A DNA stretch of 64,000 bases. It comes from Gemmatimonadota bacterium (GTDB taxonomy: Bacteria > Gemmatimonadota > Gemmatimonadetes > Gemmatimonadales > Gemmatimonadaceae). Both the position numbers and the translations under genes were made by a program. Below are positions 55,352-64,000 of this stretch, in pieces (the stretch's first letter is position 1; each line of letters opens with the position of its first letter). The notes under the pieces were generated by a model. It did no database searches. It had not been told where the DNA came from and saw only the letters and a list, made by a program, of their open reading frames with translations. The stretch is from assembly GCA_021299375.1 (NCBI GenBank), contig JAJTGR010000019.1, forward strand, positions 1 through 64,000, read 5' to 3'.

Positions 55352-58300
55352 ATGCGCCGTGCGGCGCTGTCGGTGACGGTGGCGCTGGCGGTGGTCGGCC
55401 TTCCTTCTCCTGGCGCCGCCCTGTGGGCACAGGAGGTGACGGGACGGCCCGCCGGCTCCCTCGCGGACGTCCGGCACCGGATCGACTCACTCGTCCTGCG
55501 TCGGCCCGCCGTCCTTGGCGCACTGGGGCGCTCCCTCCTCACGCGCCCCGATCCGGCCGCCATGGCCGAGCGGGCCGTCCGCGACGCCGAGCGCCTCCGC
55601 GCCAGCCGGCTCCGCCGCGACTGGCAGCGCACGGTCCAACGGAGCTTTCTCCGCCCGGAAGCGGCGGAGGCGCAAGTGGCGGTGACACCGGCCACCCCCC
55701 CGGTGGACTCCGGCCCGACCCCCGGGGCGCTAGTTCCGCTGGCACCCACCCGCCGCGCCACCGGCGATCCGGCCCAAGCCGCCACCGACTTCCTGAACGA
55801 AATCGGGGACCTCGGCATTTCGCTCAACGCCCGGCTCGAGTCCAAGGTCCAGCGCAGCCGCAACGAACGGTGTACGGCGGCCCAGCTCACGATCATCGGC
55901 AACAACTGCTTCGGTATCTTCCAGCCGGCCTTCGACTTCCAGTTCAACGTGCGCACCGGCGGCGTGGTGGCCGACCGCGTGTTCGTGAACGTCGACTACG
56001 ACTCGCAGCGCGAGTTCGACGCCTCCAACAACATCTCGGTCCGCTACCAGGGCAAGACCGACGAGATCCTGCAGACGCTCGAAGTCGGCAACGTCACCTT
56101 CCAGCCGCCGGCCTCCCGGTACCTCACGTCGGGCATCCCGTCGGGAAACTACGGGGTCCAGGCCACCGGGCAGATCGGTCCCATGCGCTTCACGTCCATC
56201 GTGGCCCAACAGCGGGGCAACGTCTCCAAGGACAACGTCTTCACGGTCGGGGAGCGCACGCAGCAGCAGGTCGACCGCGTCATCGAGGATATCCAGGTCG
56301 AAACCCGCCGCTTCTTCTTCACCATCGATCCCCGCCGGCTGCGCGGCTATCCCAACATCGACCTGCTCAACCGGCAGCAGATGCAGCAGCTGGCGGCCGC
56401 GCTCCCCGACTCCGTCCGGCCCGCCCGCATCTACCTGTACCGACAGCTCGTCGGCGCCGCCAACCAGAATCCGCGTGGCCCGCAGTTCTCCGTGCGTGGG
56501 GCCCGCAACCCGGCGCGCCAGATCTACGAAGTGCTGCGCGAGAATGTCGACTACTACCTCGACCCCTCGGGGCTCTGGCTGGTGCTCGTGCGCCCGCTCA
56601 ATCTCAACAACGAACGCCTCGCCATCGCCTACGAGGTGAACGTCAACGGCCAGCCCGGGCGCAACGTGAACACGGGCGGTACCCCCGACATCGAGTTCAC
56701 CGCCGAGCCGCAGTTCGCCAACCTGCTTTGGGAGCCGGAGCTCCAGCCCACCAATCCCGAGTACTTCCTGCGCGAGATCAAGTCCGTCTACCGCCTTGGC
56801 GGCGAGGACCTGCAGCGGGAATCGCTCAAACTCCGGCTCGTCACTGGCACCTCGGGCGACCAGGAAAAGCCCATCGATCCGTCGCGGGGCGAGACCTACC
56901 TGCAGCTGTTCGGGCTGTCGCAGGCCACGAACCCGGCCATCTTCGACGTGGAAAACCGCGTCTGGCCGCGCCCCAACGACCCGAACTTCCGCGCCAGCTT
57001 CTCGGGGGCGAGCGGTCAGCAGAAGCTCATCCCCGACTACTTCGTGGTGTACCCGTCGCTGCAGCCGTTCGCCCGCGCCGGCCTCGCGCAGCCGGCCGCC
57101 AATCCGGCCAACGACACGCTCTACCGCTTCCCCAACGAGTACCTGTACTCGGCGCAGCGCCCGCAGGCCATCTATCGCATGATCGCCAGCTATCAGTCGG
57201 AGGGCGGGGGAGGCAGCCAGTCCATCAAGCTCGCCTCCATCCAGCTGCGCCCCAACTCGGAGCGTGTCGTCATCGACGGGCGCGAACTGATCAAGGATAC
57301 CGACTACACCATCGACTACGATCTCGGCCTCATCAACTTCAGTCGCCCCGACACCCTGTTCGCGCGCCCGCGCCAGGTGTCGGTGCGCTACGAGGAGAAC
57401 CCGCTCTTCGCGGCGGCGCCCACCACCATTCTCGGCTTCGCATCGCAGTTCCCCCTCGACAACGGACAGCTGAGCTTCACCGCCATCTCCCAGACCCAGC
57501 GCTCGGCCCTCACTCGGCCGCCGCTCGGCTTCGAACCGGTGGGGTCGCTCGTGGCCGGCGTCACCGGCAACCTGGCGTGGGACGCCAGTGCGCTCACCAA
57601 CGCGCTCTCGCGGCTCCCGTTCACCCAGACCACCACGCGGTCGCGCATCGCGCTGCAGGGCGAGTTCGCCCTGAGCAAGCCGCAGCCCAACTCGGCGGGG
57701 CAAGCCTACATCGAGTCGTTCGAGGGGGAGGCCGAGCGCCCCATCTCGCTCGCCGAGGCCGCGTGGTACTACAGTTCGCGCCCCGCGCTCGGCACCGCGC
57801 TCGGATCGACCGGCACCAGCGTCTTCTCGCTCAACCGGGCGGCGACGCTCGCCTACCAGAGCAATGGCGTGGACGCCGCCGGCAACTACATCCAGTTCAA
57901 CATCCAGCAGATCGACCCGGCCGTGCGCATCGTCGGCGGCGGCGTACAGCCCGCCGAGCAGCTGCTGTGGATGACGCTCTATCCGCTGCGGACCGGCGGC
58001 ATCTTCGACTTCGAGCCCGGGTCGCCGCAGCGGCGCTTCGCCTGGACCGTGGGCAACAGCAGCAGCCTGGGCACGACGCCGAGTGGGCGGCGGTGGCGGT
58101 CCCTGCGCACGGTGCTCAATCCCAGCGGCGCCGATCTCTCGCGCATCGAGAACATCGAGTTCTTCGTGCTCGTGCAGTCGGAGGCGAGCAAGGTCCGACG
58201 CAATCCCACGCTGGTCTTCGACTTCGGCGACATCAGCGAGAACAGCGTCACCTTCGCGCCGGAGACACTCACCGTGAACGCCCCCGTGCGCGCCGGGCTG

Positions 58301-61300
58301 CCGGTGGACAGTACCTATCGCGGCAAGCGCCTCGTGGGCTACGAACGACTCGACAGTGAGCGCGACCCGCTCTCCCGGGCGTTCAACGCGGTGGAGAACG
58401 ATCGTGGCCTGGCCGGCGATGTGGTGGACACGCTGGTGGTGGTGGATCGTACGGGCGCCGCCCCAGTGACACGCCGCGCCCAGAACGTCCTGCTCTGCAC
58501 CCAGTCGGTGCAGGTGGTGCAGGTGCTCGGGGACAGTCGGGCCAACTGCACGGCGCGCAACAATCGCCTCGACGAAGAGGACATCGACCTCGATGGCCAG
58601 CTCAACCTCCCGTCGAGCGCCATCGAGCAGGAACAGATCAAGCGCTTCGTGGTGGACCTGAGCGACCGGCGCAACTGGACCCGCGTCGGTCGCTGCTACC
58701 GGCAGCAGGATTCCACGGCCGCGGGCGTGCAGAGCGACTCGCTCTGCTGGGTGCAGGTCAGACTCAATTGGCGTGCCCCGAGTGACGAGCAGAACAACCC
58801 CAACGATCGACGCATGCGGGCCTTGCGCATGACCATGGTCTCGGGAATACAGGCGGCCGACGACGACTTCACCCGCATTGCGCTGGCTCGTTTTCGCCTC
58901 GTGGGCGCGCCGTGGCTCAAGCGTGGCAACGAGCCGCTCTCCGGCATGGCGGGTGACTCCAGTGGCACCGTGGGCGGCTACGTCGTCGCAAGCGTCGTCG
59001 GGACGCTCGACTCGACGGCCGCGTTGCCCTACTCGGCGCCACCCGGCGTCGTGGAAGCGCCGGAGAATCGCCAATCGGGCTACGAGAACACGCGTATCCA
59101 GGTGAACGAGCGCGCGCTGCGGCTGCAGGCCGGCCTTCCCGGCCGGCAGTTCCGCCCCTTCGATCGGGCCGAAGCGTTCTTCCGTTTCCCCGAGGGCACC
59201 AAGACCTTCATGGGCTATCGCACCCTGCGCCTGTGGATGCGCGGCCGCGGCAACGGCTGGGGCGAGCAGGGCGAGCTCAATGGCTATGTCAAGATCGGGC
59301 GCGACGAGCACAACTTCTACATGTACCGCACGCCGGTGAACACCGGCGAAAGCCAGAGTGCGTGGCTCCCCGAAGTGCGCGTCGACCTTACCCGCTTTCA
59401 GGCGCTCCGCGCCCAGCTGGAGAATGCCTTCCTCACCGGGAGTGCCGACTCCGTGCAGTGCACGGGCCCCGACCTCGCCCTCATCCGCCGCTCCGGGGCA
59501 CCACGCGGCCTGGCCGTGCGGCGCTTTGCCGTCTGCCAGGACGGCTACATCGTCTACAGCGCCGACCCGGCGGTGACACCACCCAATCTGGCCGGCGTGC
59601 AGGAGCTGGCGGTTGGTTTCGTCCGCATCGACAGCGTGCCGCGCAGTGGCTCGGCGATCATGAACGGCGACACGCTCGAGCTGTGGGTGAACGATGTGCG
59701 CCTCACCGATGTCGTCGACGATGTGGGCTTTGCCGGCGAACTCGGCGTGAGCATGAACGCCGGTGACCTCGCCGACTTCCGGCTCAACCTCAGTCGTCGT
59801 GACCCGAACTTTCGGCAACTCAACGAAACCCCCTCGTTCCTGACCACCAGCGGGGTGAGCTTCGGGACCACGCTGCATCTCGACCGCATGTTGCCGGCGA
59901 AGCTGGGCATCGCCTTGCCCTTCAGCGTGGACTATGCGGGCTCCGGCGTCGATCAGCTGTTCGTCAACCGCACCGATGTGCGCGCCAGCGGCATCGATGG
60001 CTTGCGCGACCCACGCGACCGGCGCGTGAACTATGCGCTGGCGCTGCGGCGGGTTCAGCCCCTCACCTCGGGGTGGTATGCGCCGCTCGTGAACGGCCTC
60101 GCCTTCAACGGGACCTGGTCGACGGCCGGCTCGCAGAGCGCCTTCCAGGAGCAGGCCAGCAGCAGCTATGCCATCGGGGGCGGCCTCACCATCGCCGACG
60201 ATCGCCGCGAAAGCCCGCTGCCCCGCTTCATCAGCGGCCTGCTCGACCTGTTGCCGCGGCGCCTGCGTGAATCGCAGGCGGTGGCGGGACTGCGTCAGCA
60301 GAAGTTCCGGTGGCGCCCCACGCAGTTCCGCCTCAGCAGCTCGTTGGCCCGGACCTCCAACTCCACCACCTCCTTCACCAAGGCGGCGGCGTCGCCCACC
60401 GACACGGGGCAGGTGGCCAGCGGCCTGACCCACTTCTGGCAGAACAGCGGCACCCTGGAGTTCCGCCCCACGCTCGGGTTTTCAGCCGTCATGAACGCGC
60501 GGCAGCTGCTCGACCTGCGCGATTACCGCAGCAGTGCGTTCGCGCCCGACAGTACCGACCGTGGGCAGGCGGCCCAGGCCGAACGGTTGGCGGTGCTCGG
60601 CAGAAGCCTCGGGCTCGAGCGGGAGCGGTCACTCACGTCGGCCGTGCTCTTCCAGCCCTCGGTATCGCCATGGGTGCGGCCGCGCGTGGACTTCACCAGC
60701 TCCTTCACGCTCAGCAAGGACCCGAACGCTCGCGCCTTGCTGCGGGCGCAGGACACCACCGGTGCCTTCCGCCTGCCGCAGCGACTCGGTGCGGCGCAGT
60801 CGCTCAACCTCGGCACCACCGTCGACCTCGGCCGGTTCATCGCCACCCGCACCGGGGACAAGAGTCGCCTGCGCCGCTTCGGCAACACCTTCGCGCCCAT
60901 CGACGTGCAGTGGCAACAGAGCCTGACGTCGAACTACGACAACACCGCCTACATCCCCGGCTTCGGATACCAGCTCGGGCTTGGCGGCGTGGACGCATTC
61001 CGCGGCCTCAACAGCCGCCTCGCCACCACCGCCGGACGGTTGCGCCGAGCCTCGGCGGTGGGGTCGCTCAATCTGCCGTTTTCGCTCAACGTGCAGTCGC
61101 GCATCGAAAACGGCACCACCGAGACGTGGACCCGCCGAACGCTCGACGGGTTTCAGGCGGTCATCACCAGTACCCAGCTCGTGCGCCCCGACTACACGGT
61201 GCGCTGGAGCTGGCGCCCGGTCCGCCTGCGCAAGGTCATCAGCCTGCTCAACGTGAACGGCCGATACGTGGTCACCGAGCAGGAAACCACGATCCCCAAC

Positions 61301-61819
61301 GAAACCGGCGGCCTGGCCGACCGCAGCCGGCAGATTGCCCGCAGCCAGCCGCTCTCGGCGGCCATTACGTGGACGTTCCTGGGGAATCTCACGACCAACA
61401 CGTCGTTCGATCGCCAGCGGCGCGAGGACCTCCGACCCGGCGCCGTCACCACCGGTGAGACGCGCCGGCAGTCGTTCGATGTGGGGCGTACCTTCCGCCT
61501 GCCCAAGAAGTGGAACACGCGCAACGGGCAGCTGCGCGCCAACCTGTCCTATCAGAGCGAAGAAACCTCGTCCATTGTGGCCGGTTCCACGGTCACCGAC
61601 CTGCTCGGGAACGTCACGACCACGGAACCCGCCGTCCTGACCGCCAACGGTCGGCGGGCGTTCAACATCAATGCCAACACCGACCTGTCGGATCTGCTCA
61701 CCTTCACGCTGACCGGCAGCCGGGTGGTGAACTTCGACCGCAACTTCAACCGGCAGACGTCCAACATCATCCTCTCGGCCGTGCTGCAGTTGCGCTTTTT
61801 CGCCGGCGATTTGCGGTAA
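55352..61819 (+). CDS. sprA: SprA-like giant outer-membrane/cell-surface protein
   Basis: The 2155 residues (2198 if ATG 55223 is used) match the size and layout of SprA. It has a signal peptide (RRAALSVTVALAVVGLPSPG, then ALWAQE), an N-terminal SprA domain (NFLNE-type LNEIGDLGISLNARLESKVQ, QPAFDFQFNVRTGGVVADRV, then ISVRYQGKTDEILQTLEVGN), many beta-strand blocks, and a beta-rich C-terminus closing LSAVLQLRFFAGDLR. In Bacteroidetes SprA is the 36-strand outer-membrane translocon of the type IX secretion system and is needed for gliding. No PorV, PorN or GldKLMN genes are in the window. The start at 55352 was chosen from the signal peptide. Confidence 0.85.
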   Translation: MRRAALSVTVALAVVGLPSPGAALWAQEVTGRPAGSLADVRHRIDSLVLRRPAVLGALGRSLLTRPDPAAMAERAVRDAERLRASRLRRDWQRTVQRSFLRPEAAEAQVAVTPATPPVDSGPTPGALVPLAPTRRATGDPAQAATDFLNEIGDLGISLNARLESKVQRSRNERCTAAQLTIIGNNCFGIFQPAFDFQFNVRTGGVVADRVFVNVDYDSQREFDASNNISVRYQGKTDEILQTLEVGNVTFQPPASRYLTSGIPSGNYGVQATGQIGPMRFTSIVAQQRGNVSKDNVFTVGERTQQQVDRVIEDIQVETRRFFFTIDPRRLRGYPNIDLLNRQQMQQLAAALPDSVRPARIYLYRQLVGAANQNPRGPQFSVRGARNPARQIYEVLRENVDYYLDPSGLWLVLVRPLNLNNERLAIAYEVNVNGQPGRNVNTGGTPDIEFTAEPQFANLLWEPELQPTNPEYFLREIKSVYRLGGEDLQRESLKLRLVTGTSGDQEKPIDPSRGETYLQLFGLSQATNPAIFDVENRVWPRPNDPNFRASFSGASGQQKLIPDYFVVYPSLQPFARAGLAQPAANPANDTLYRFPNEYLYSAQRPQAIYRMIASYQSEGGGGSQSIKLASIQLRPNSERVVIDGRELIKDTDYTIDYDLGLINFSRPDTLFARPRQVSVRYEENPLFAAAPTTILGFASQFPLDNGQLSFTAISQTQRSALTRPPLGFEPVGSLVAGVTGNLAWDASALTNALSRLPFTQTTTRSRIALQGEFALSKPQPNSAGQAYIESFEGEAERPISLAEAAWYYSSRPALGTALGSTGTSVFSLNRAATLAYQSNGVDAAGNYIQFNIQQIDPAVRIVGGGVQPAEQLLWMTLYPLRTGGIFDFEPGSPQRRFAWTVGNSSSLGTTPSGRRWRSLRTVLNPSGADLSRIENIEFFVLVQSEASKVRRNPTLVFDFGDISENSVTFAPETLTVNAPVRAGLPVDSTYRGKRLVGYERLDSERDPLSRAFNAVENDRGLAGDVVDTLVVVDRTGAAPVTRRAQNVLLCTQSVQVVQVLGDSRANCTARNNRLDEEDIDLDGQLNLPSSAIEQEQIKRFVVDLSDRRNWTRVGRCYRQQDSTAAGVQSDSLCWVQVRLNWRAPSDEQNNPNDRRMRALRMTMVSGIQAADDDFTRIALARFRLVGAPWLKRGNEPLSGMAGDSSGTVGGYVVASVVGTLDSTAALPYSAPPGVVEAPENRQSGYENTRIQVNERALRLQAGLPGRQFRPFDRAEAFFRFPEGTKTFMGYRTLRLWMRGRGNGWGEQGELNGYVKIGRDEHNFYMYRTPVNTGESQSAWLPEVRVDLTRFQALRAQLENAFLTGSADSVQCTGPDLALIRRSGAPRGLAVRRFAVCQDGYIVYSADPAVTPPNLAGVQELAVGFVRIDSVPRSGSAIMNGDTLELWVNDVRLTDVVDDVGFAGELGVSMNAGDLADFRLNLSRRDPNFRQLNETPSFLTTSGVSFGTTLHLDRMLPAKLGIALPFSVDYAGSGVDQLFVNRTDVRASGIDGLRDPRDRRVNYALALRRVQPLTSGWYAPLVNGLAFNGTWSTAGSQSAFQEQASSSYAIGGGLTIADDRRESPLPRFISGLLDLLPRRLRESQAVAGLRQQKFRWRPTQFRLSSSLARTSNSTTSFTKAAASPTDTGQVASGLTHFWQNSGTLEFRPTLGFSAVMNARQLLDLRDYRSSAFAPDSTDRGQAAQAERLAVLGRSLGLERERSLTSAVLFQPSVSPWVRPRVDFTSSFTLSKDPNARALLRAQDTTGAFRLPQRLGAAQSLNLGTTVDLGRFIATRTGDKSRLRRFGNTFAPIDVQWQQSLTSNYDNTAYIPGFGYQLGLGGVDAFRGLNSRLATTAGRLRRASAVGSLNLPFSLNVQSRIENGTTETWTRRTLDGFQAVITSTQLVRPDYTVRWSWRPVRLRKVISLLNVNGRYVVTEQETTIPNETGGLADRSRQIARSQPLSAAITWTFLGNLTTNTSFDRQRREDLRPGAVTTGETRRQSFDVGRTFRLPKKWNTRNGQLRANLSYQSEETSSIVAGSTVTDLLGNVTTTEPAVLTANGRRAFNINANTDLSDLLTFTLTGSRVVNFDRNFNRQTSNIILSAVLQLRFFAGDLR

Positions 61820-61854
61820 ACCGGTCGCACCACCCGGTCGTGCGTCGCCATGAT

Positions 61855-61886
61855 GCCCGCGGCGTCGTTCCGGTTATGCCGCGGGC
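61855..61886 (+). terminator. Hairpin after sprA
   Basis: GCCCGCGGC (61855-61863) pairs perfectly with GCCGCGGGC (61878-61886) around a 14-nt loop, 35 nt after the sprA stop and just upstream of the comEA -10 box. Confidence 0.5.
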
Positions 61887-61898
61887 TCCCGTCGTCAC

Positions 61899-61904
61899 TA
61901 CACT
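61899..61904 (+). promoter_or_regulatory. -10 box of the comEA-like gene
   Basis: TACACT ends 6 nt before the ATG; leaderless geometry. No clear -35. Confidence 0.4.
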
Positions 61905-61910
61905 GGCCCC

Positions 61911-62498
61911 ATGGCCACCCGTGATGAGCGCCGAGCGCTGGGGTTCCTGGCGGTAGTCGCCCTGCTCGGGGCGGCGGTGCGCACCGTCGGGGTGCAGCGG
62001 TTCGAGGCCGAGACCTTTGGCCTGGTGCCGCCCACGCGTCGGGCGGCACGTGCGGCGGGGCATGAAGCGGGGCGTGATGCGGCGCTCGCCGACCGGGCCC
62101 TCGCGGCGCAGATCGCCGCGATCGACTCCGTACGGGCCGCGCCCAGGCGGTCACGCTCCGGCAAGGCGCGGAAACCATCGGGCGCATCAAGCCGGCCGCC
62201 CGGCAAGCCGACACTCCGCCGTGGGGCCGGTCCGTCCGAACCACTCGATATCAACGCCGCCAGCACCGGCGATCTCGAACGGCTGCCGCGGATCGGCCCG
62301 GCGCTCGCCCGGCGCATCGTCGCCTGGCGGGACGAGCATGGCCCGTTCGCTTCCCTCGACGAGCTGCGTCGGGTGCGAGGCATCGGGCCCTCCACCCTTC
62401 GCCTGCTGGAACCACTGGTGACGTTTTCCGGGGGGCACCGTCCCTTGCTCAGAGAGGGTACGGCGCCCTCGCTGTCCCCCCTCTGCACTGTCCACTGA
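61911..62498 (+). CDS. ComEA-like helix-hairpin-helix protein
   Basis: The 195-residue protein has an N-terminal TM helix (about 8-24, RALGFLAVVALLGAAVRTVG), a basic/Ala-rich linker, and a double helix-hairpin-helix DNA-binding domain at about 112-170 (DINAASTGDLERLPRIGPAL, GPFASLDELRRVRGIGPSTL). ComEA binds incoming DNA in the periplasm during natural transformation. The neighbouring PilB-type ATPase gene supports a DNA-uptake or type IV pilus setting. The C-terminal tail after about residue 172 is not part of the domain. Confidence 0.85.
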   Translation: MATRDERRALGFLAVVALLGAAVRTVGVQRFEAETFGLVPPTRRAARAAGHEAGRDAALADRALAAQIAAIDSVRAAPRRSRSGKARKPSGASSRPPGKPTLRRGAGPSEPLDINAASTGDLERLPRIGPALARRIVAWRDEHGPFASLDELRRVRGIGPSTLRLLEPLVTFSGGHRPLLREGTAPSLSPLCTVH

Positions 62499-62514
62499 CT
62501 CGACACCGCTGGCA

Positions 62515-64000
62515 ATGGCTGCTCCTGCTGCACCGCTCTCCGGCCGGTTGACCGAACGGCTTGGGGATCTCCTCGTCCAGGAAGGACTGCTCACCCGGGA
62601 AGGCCTCGCCAAGGCACTGAAGGAGCAGGACGCCAATCCTGGCCAACGGCTCGGCCTCATCATCGTCAAGATGGGGCTTGTGCCGGAGACGGCGGTGGTG
62701 CGCCTGCTGGCGCGGCAATTCCGGATGCCGGCCGTCGACCTCTCGCGTTTCGAGGCCGATCCCCGCCTCCTCAAGCTCATCCCGGCGGACCTTGCGACGA
62801 AGCACACCGTACTGCCGCTCAAGCGGGACGGCCGCTCGCTGACCGTCGCCATCGCCGACCCGACGTCCATGTCGGTGATCGACGACCTCAAGTTCATCAC
62901 GCGCTACGACATCATCCCCGTGCTCGCCGGGGAGTACTCGATGCGCACGGCCATCGAGAAGCACTACGAGGCCAACGAGACCCACATCCAGAGCCTCCTG
63001 CAGGACATCGCCGGTGAGGACGACGATGTGGAGGTGCTCGAAAACCCGGAGGACACGACCGATGTCAACGTCCTCGCGGCACAGGTCGATGAAGCGCCGG
63101 TCGTCAAGCTGATCAACGCCATTCTGGTGGATGCCGTGACCAAGGGGGCCTCGGACATTCACTTCGAGTGCTTCGAGCACGAGCTGCGGGTGCGCTACCG
63201 CATCGACGGGGCGCTGGTCGAGGTCATGAAGCCGCCCATGAAGATGCGCGCCGCCCTCATCTCGCGCTTCAAGATCATGTCCTCGCTCAACATTGCCGAG
63301 CGCCGCGTGCCGCAGGACGGCCGCATCAAGCTCAAGGTGGGCAAGAAGGTCGTGGACTTCCGCGTGAGCTCGTTGCCCACGCTGTTTGGCGAGAAGGTCG
63401 TGCTGCGCATTCTCGACAAGGGCAACCTCACGCTCGACCTCGACAAGTTCGGCATCGAGCCGCGCGCCGAGCGCGAGCTGATGGAGGCCATTTCGAATCC
63501 CTACGGGATGGTGCTGGTCACCGGGCCGACCGGCTCCGGCAAGACCACCACGCTCTACTCGGCGCTCTCCAAGATCAACACCGGCGACACGAACATCATG
63601 ACCGCCGAGGATCCCGTCGAGTACAACCTGTTCGGGATCAACCAGGTGCAGGTACGCAACGAAATCGGCATGACGTTCGCGGCGGCGCTGAAGGCGTTCC
63701 TGCGGCAGGATCCCAACGTCATCATGGTCGGCGAAATCCGCGACATCGAGACGGGCGGCATCGCCATCAAGGCCGCGCTCACCGGCCACATGGTCATGAG
63801 CACCCTGCACACGAACTCGGCCCCGGAGACCATCACCCGTCTCCTCGACATGGGTCTCGAGCCATTCAACGTGGCATCGGCGCTCAACCTCATCCTCGCC
63901 CAGCGCCTCGTGCGTCGCGTCTGCCCCAAGTGCAAGGTCAAGTACACCCCCGACGCCGCCGAATTGGCCGGTGCCAAGGTGAAGGCCGAGACCACCCTGC
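62515..64000 (+). CDS. pilB: Type IV pilus assembly / type II secretion ATPase PilB/GspE, 3' end missing
   Basis: At least 495 residues; the frame is open at the window end. The N-terminal MshEN/GspE_N domain (RLGDLLVQEGLLTREGLAKA) is followed by a linker and the AAA-like secretion ATPase. Motifs: KGASDIHFE, Walker A GPTGSGKTTT (K343), Asp box (MTAEDPVEY), Walker B NVIMVGEIRD, His box (TGHMVMSTLHTN) and the start of the zinc motif CPKCKVKY. It powers pilus extension or pseudopilus assembly from the cytoplasm. ATG 62515, 16 nt after comEA. PilB against GspE cannot be settled without downstream genes. Confidence 0.93.
   Translation, partial: MAAPAAPLSGRLTERLGDLLVQEGLLTREGLAKALKEQDANPGQRLGLIIVKMGLVPETAVVRLLARQFRMPAVDLSRFEADPRLLKLIPADLATKHTVLPLKRDGRSLTVAIADPTSMSVIDDLKFITRYDIIPVLAGEYSMRTAIEKHYEANETHIQSLLQDIAGEDDDVEVLENPEDTTDVNVLAAQVDEAPVVKLINAILVDAVTKGASDIHFECFEHELRVRYRIDGALVEVMKPPMKMRAALISRFKIMSSLNIAERRVPQDGRIKLKVGKKVVDFRVSSLPTLFGEKVVLRILDKGNLTLDLDKFGIEPRAERELMEAISNPYGMVLVTGPTGSGKTTTLYSALSKINTGDTNIMTAEDPVEYNLFGINQVQVRNEIGMTFAAALKAFLRQDPNVIMVGEIRDIETGGIAIKAALTGHMVMSTLHTNSAPETITRLLDMGLEPFNVASALNLILAQRLVRRVCPKCKVKYTPDAAELAGAKVKAETTL

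Noticed and set aside
55327-58359. A 1010-residue plus-strand frame overlapping sprA in another phase
   Set aside because: His/Arg/Pro-rich shadow typical of a +1 reading of G+C-rich DNA.
55730-60433. A 1567-residue open frame antisense to sprA
   Set aside because: Low-complexity composition and no motifs. The sense strand gives a coherent SprA-like protein.

Overview
The window looks like chromosome from a Gemmatimonadetes bacterium (Gemmatimonas or a close relative). It is uniformly high in G+C and Gram-negative in content: LptF/LptG, MlaD/MlaE, RND efflux and TonB-dependent receptors. It carries a SprA-like giant surface protein of a kind otherwise typical of Bacteroidetes (same FCB superphylum), and a TonB receptor with an N-terminal carboxypeptidase-regulatory domain. 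The assignment is inferred from gene content only. I found no rRNA, tRNA, CRISPR array, complete insertion sequence or prophage.

Layout. 1-4.6 kb: a truncated peroxiredoxin, aconitase, and a patatin-like phospholipase fused to a [4Fe-4S] ferredoxin domain. 4.66-13 kb: an OmpR-type two-component system, a small FliS-like protein, and a CzcCBA-type heavy-metal RND operon. TTCATC direct repeats 11 bp apart precede both the regulator and the efflux operon, suggesting one regulon. 13-26.8 kb: mixed housekeeping and lineage-type genes (kynureninase-like PLP enzyme, pseudouridine-5'-phosphate glycosidase, two TPR proteins, fused M16 protease, CDP-alcohol phosphatidyltransferase, alpha/beta hydrolase, membrane-tethered DsbA-like protein) and two small membrane-protein genes that each look split by a one-base frameshift. 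27-34.9 kb: acetyl-CoA synthetase, divergent from a cytochrome-c-maturation and heme-synthesis run (ccmA, ccmB, ccmC, ccmD-like, hemD, hemC, hemB), then pyrophosphatase. 35-40.3 kb: a tight minus-strand cluster (ketoacyl-ACP synthase, SRPBCC/cyclase-like, methyltransferase, flavin reductase, geranylgeranyl-reductase-like flavoenzyme) with a DUF92 (VTE6-like) gene upstream. This is the best candidate for an undescribed biosynthetic system here. 40.4-46.1 kb: V4R-like protein, M24 peptidase, lipoprotein, ctaB with a coupled small membrane protein, and an APC transporter. 46.1-50.7 kb: repeat-rich intergenic DNA around a TonB-dependent receptor, with a decayed fragment of another such receptor. 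50.7-55.2 kb: an lptF-lptG-mlaE-mlaD envelope-lipid operon. 55.2-64 kb: sprA, comEA-like DNA-binding protein and a PilB/GspE ATPase running off the end.

Two themes cross the window. Many transcription units show a TAnnnT -10-like box only 5-7 nt before the start codon, with no Shine-Dalgarno sequence, which suggests widespread leaderless mRNAs. Convergent or terminal intergenic gaps carry strong hairpins, including a 29-bp perfect stem, a 19-bp perfect stem, a minisatellite with nested inverted repeats, and a three-copy G/C-skewed repeat family.
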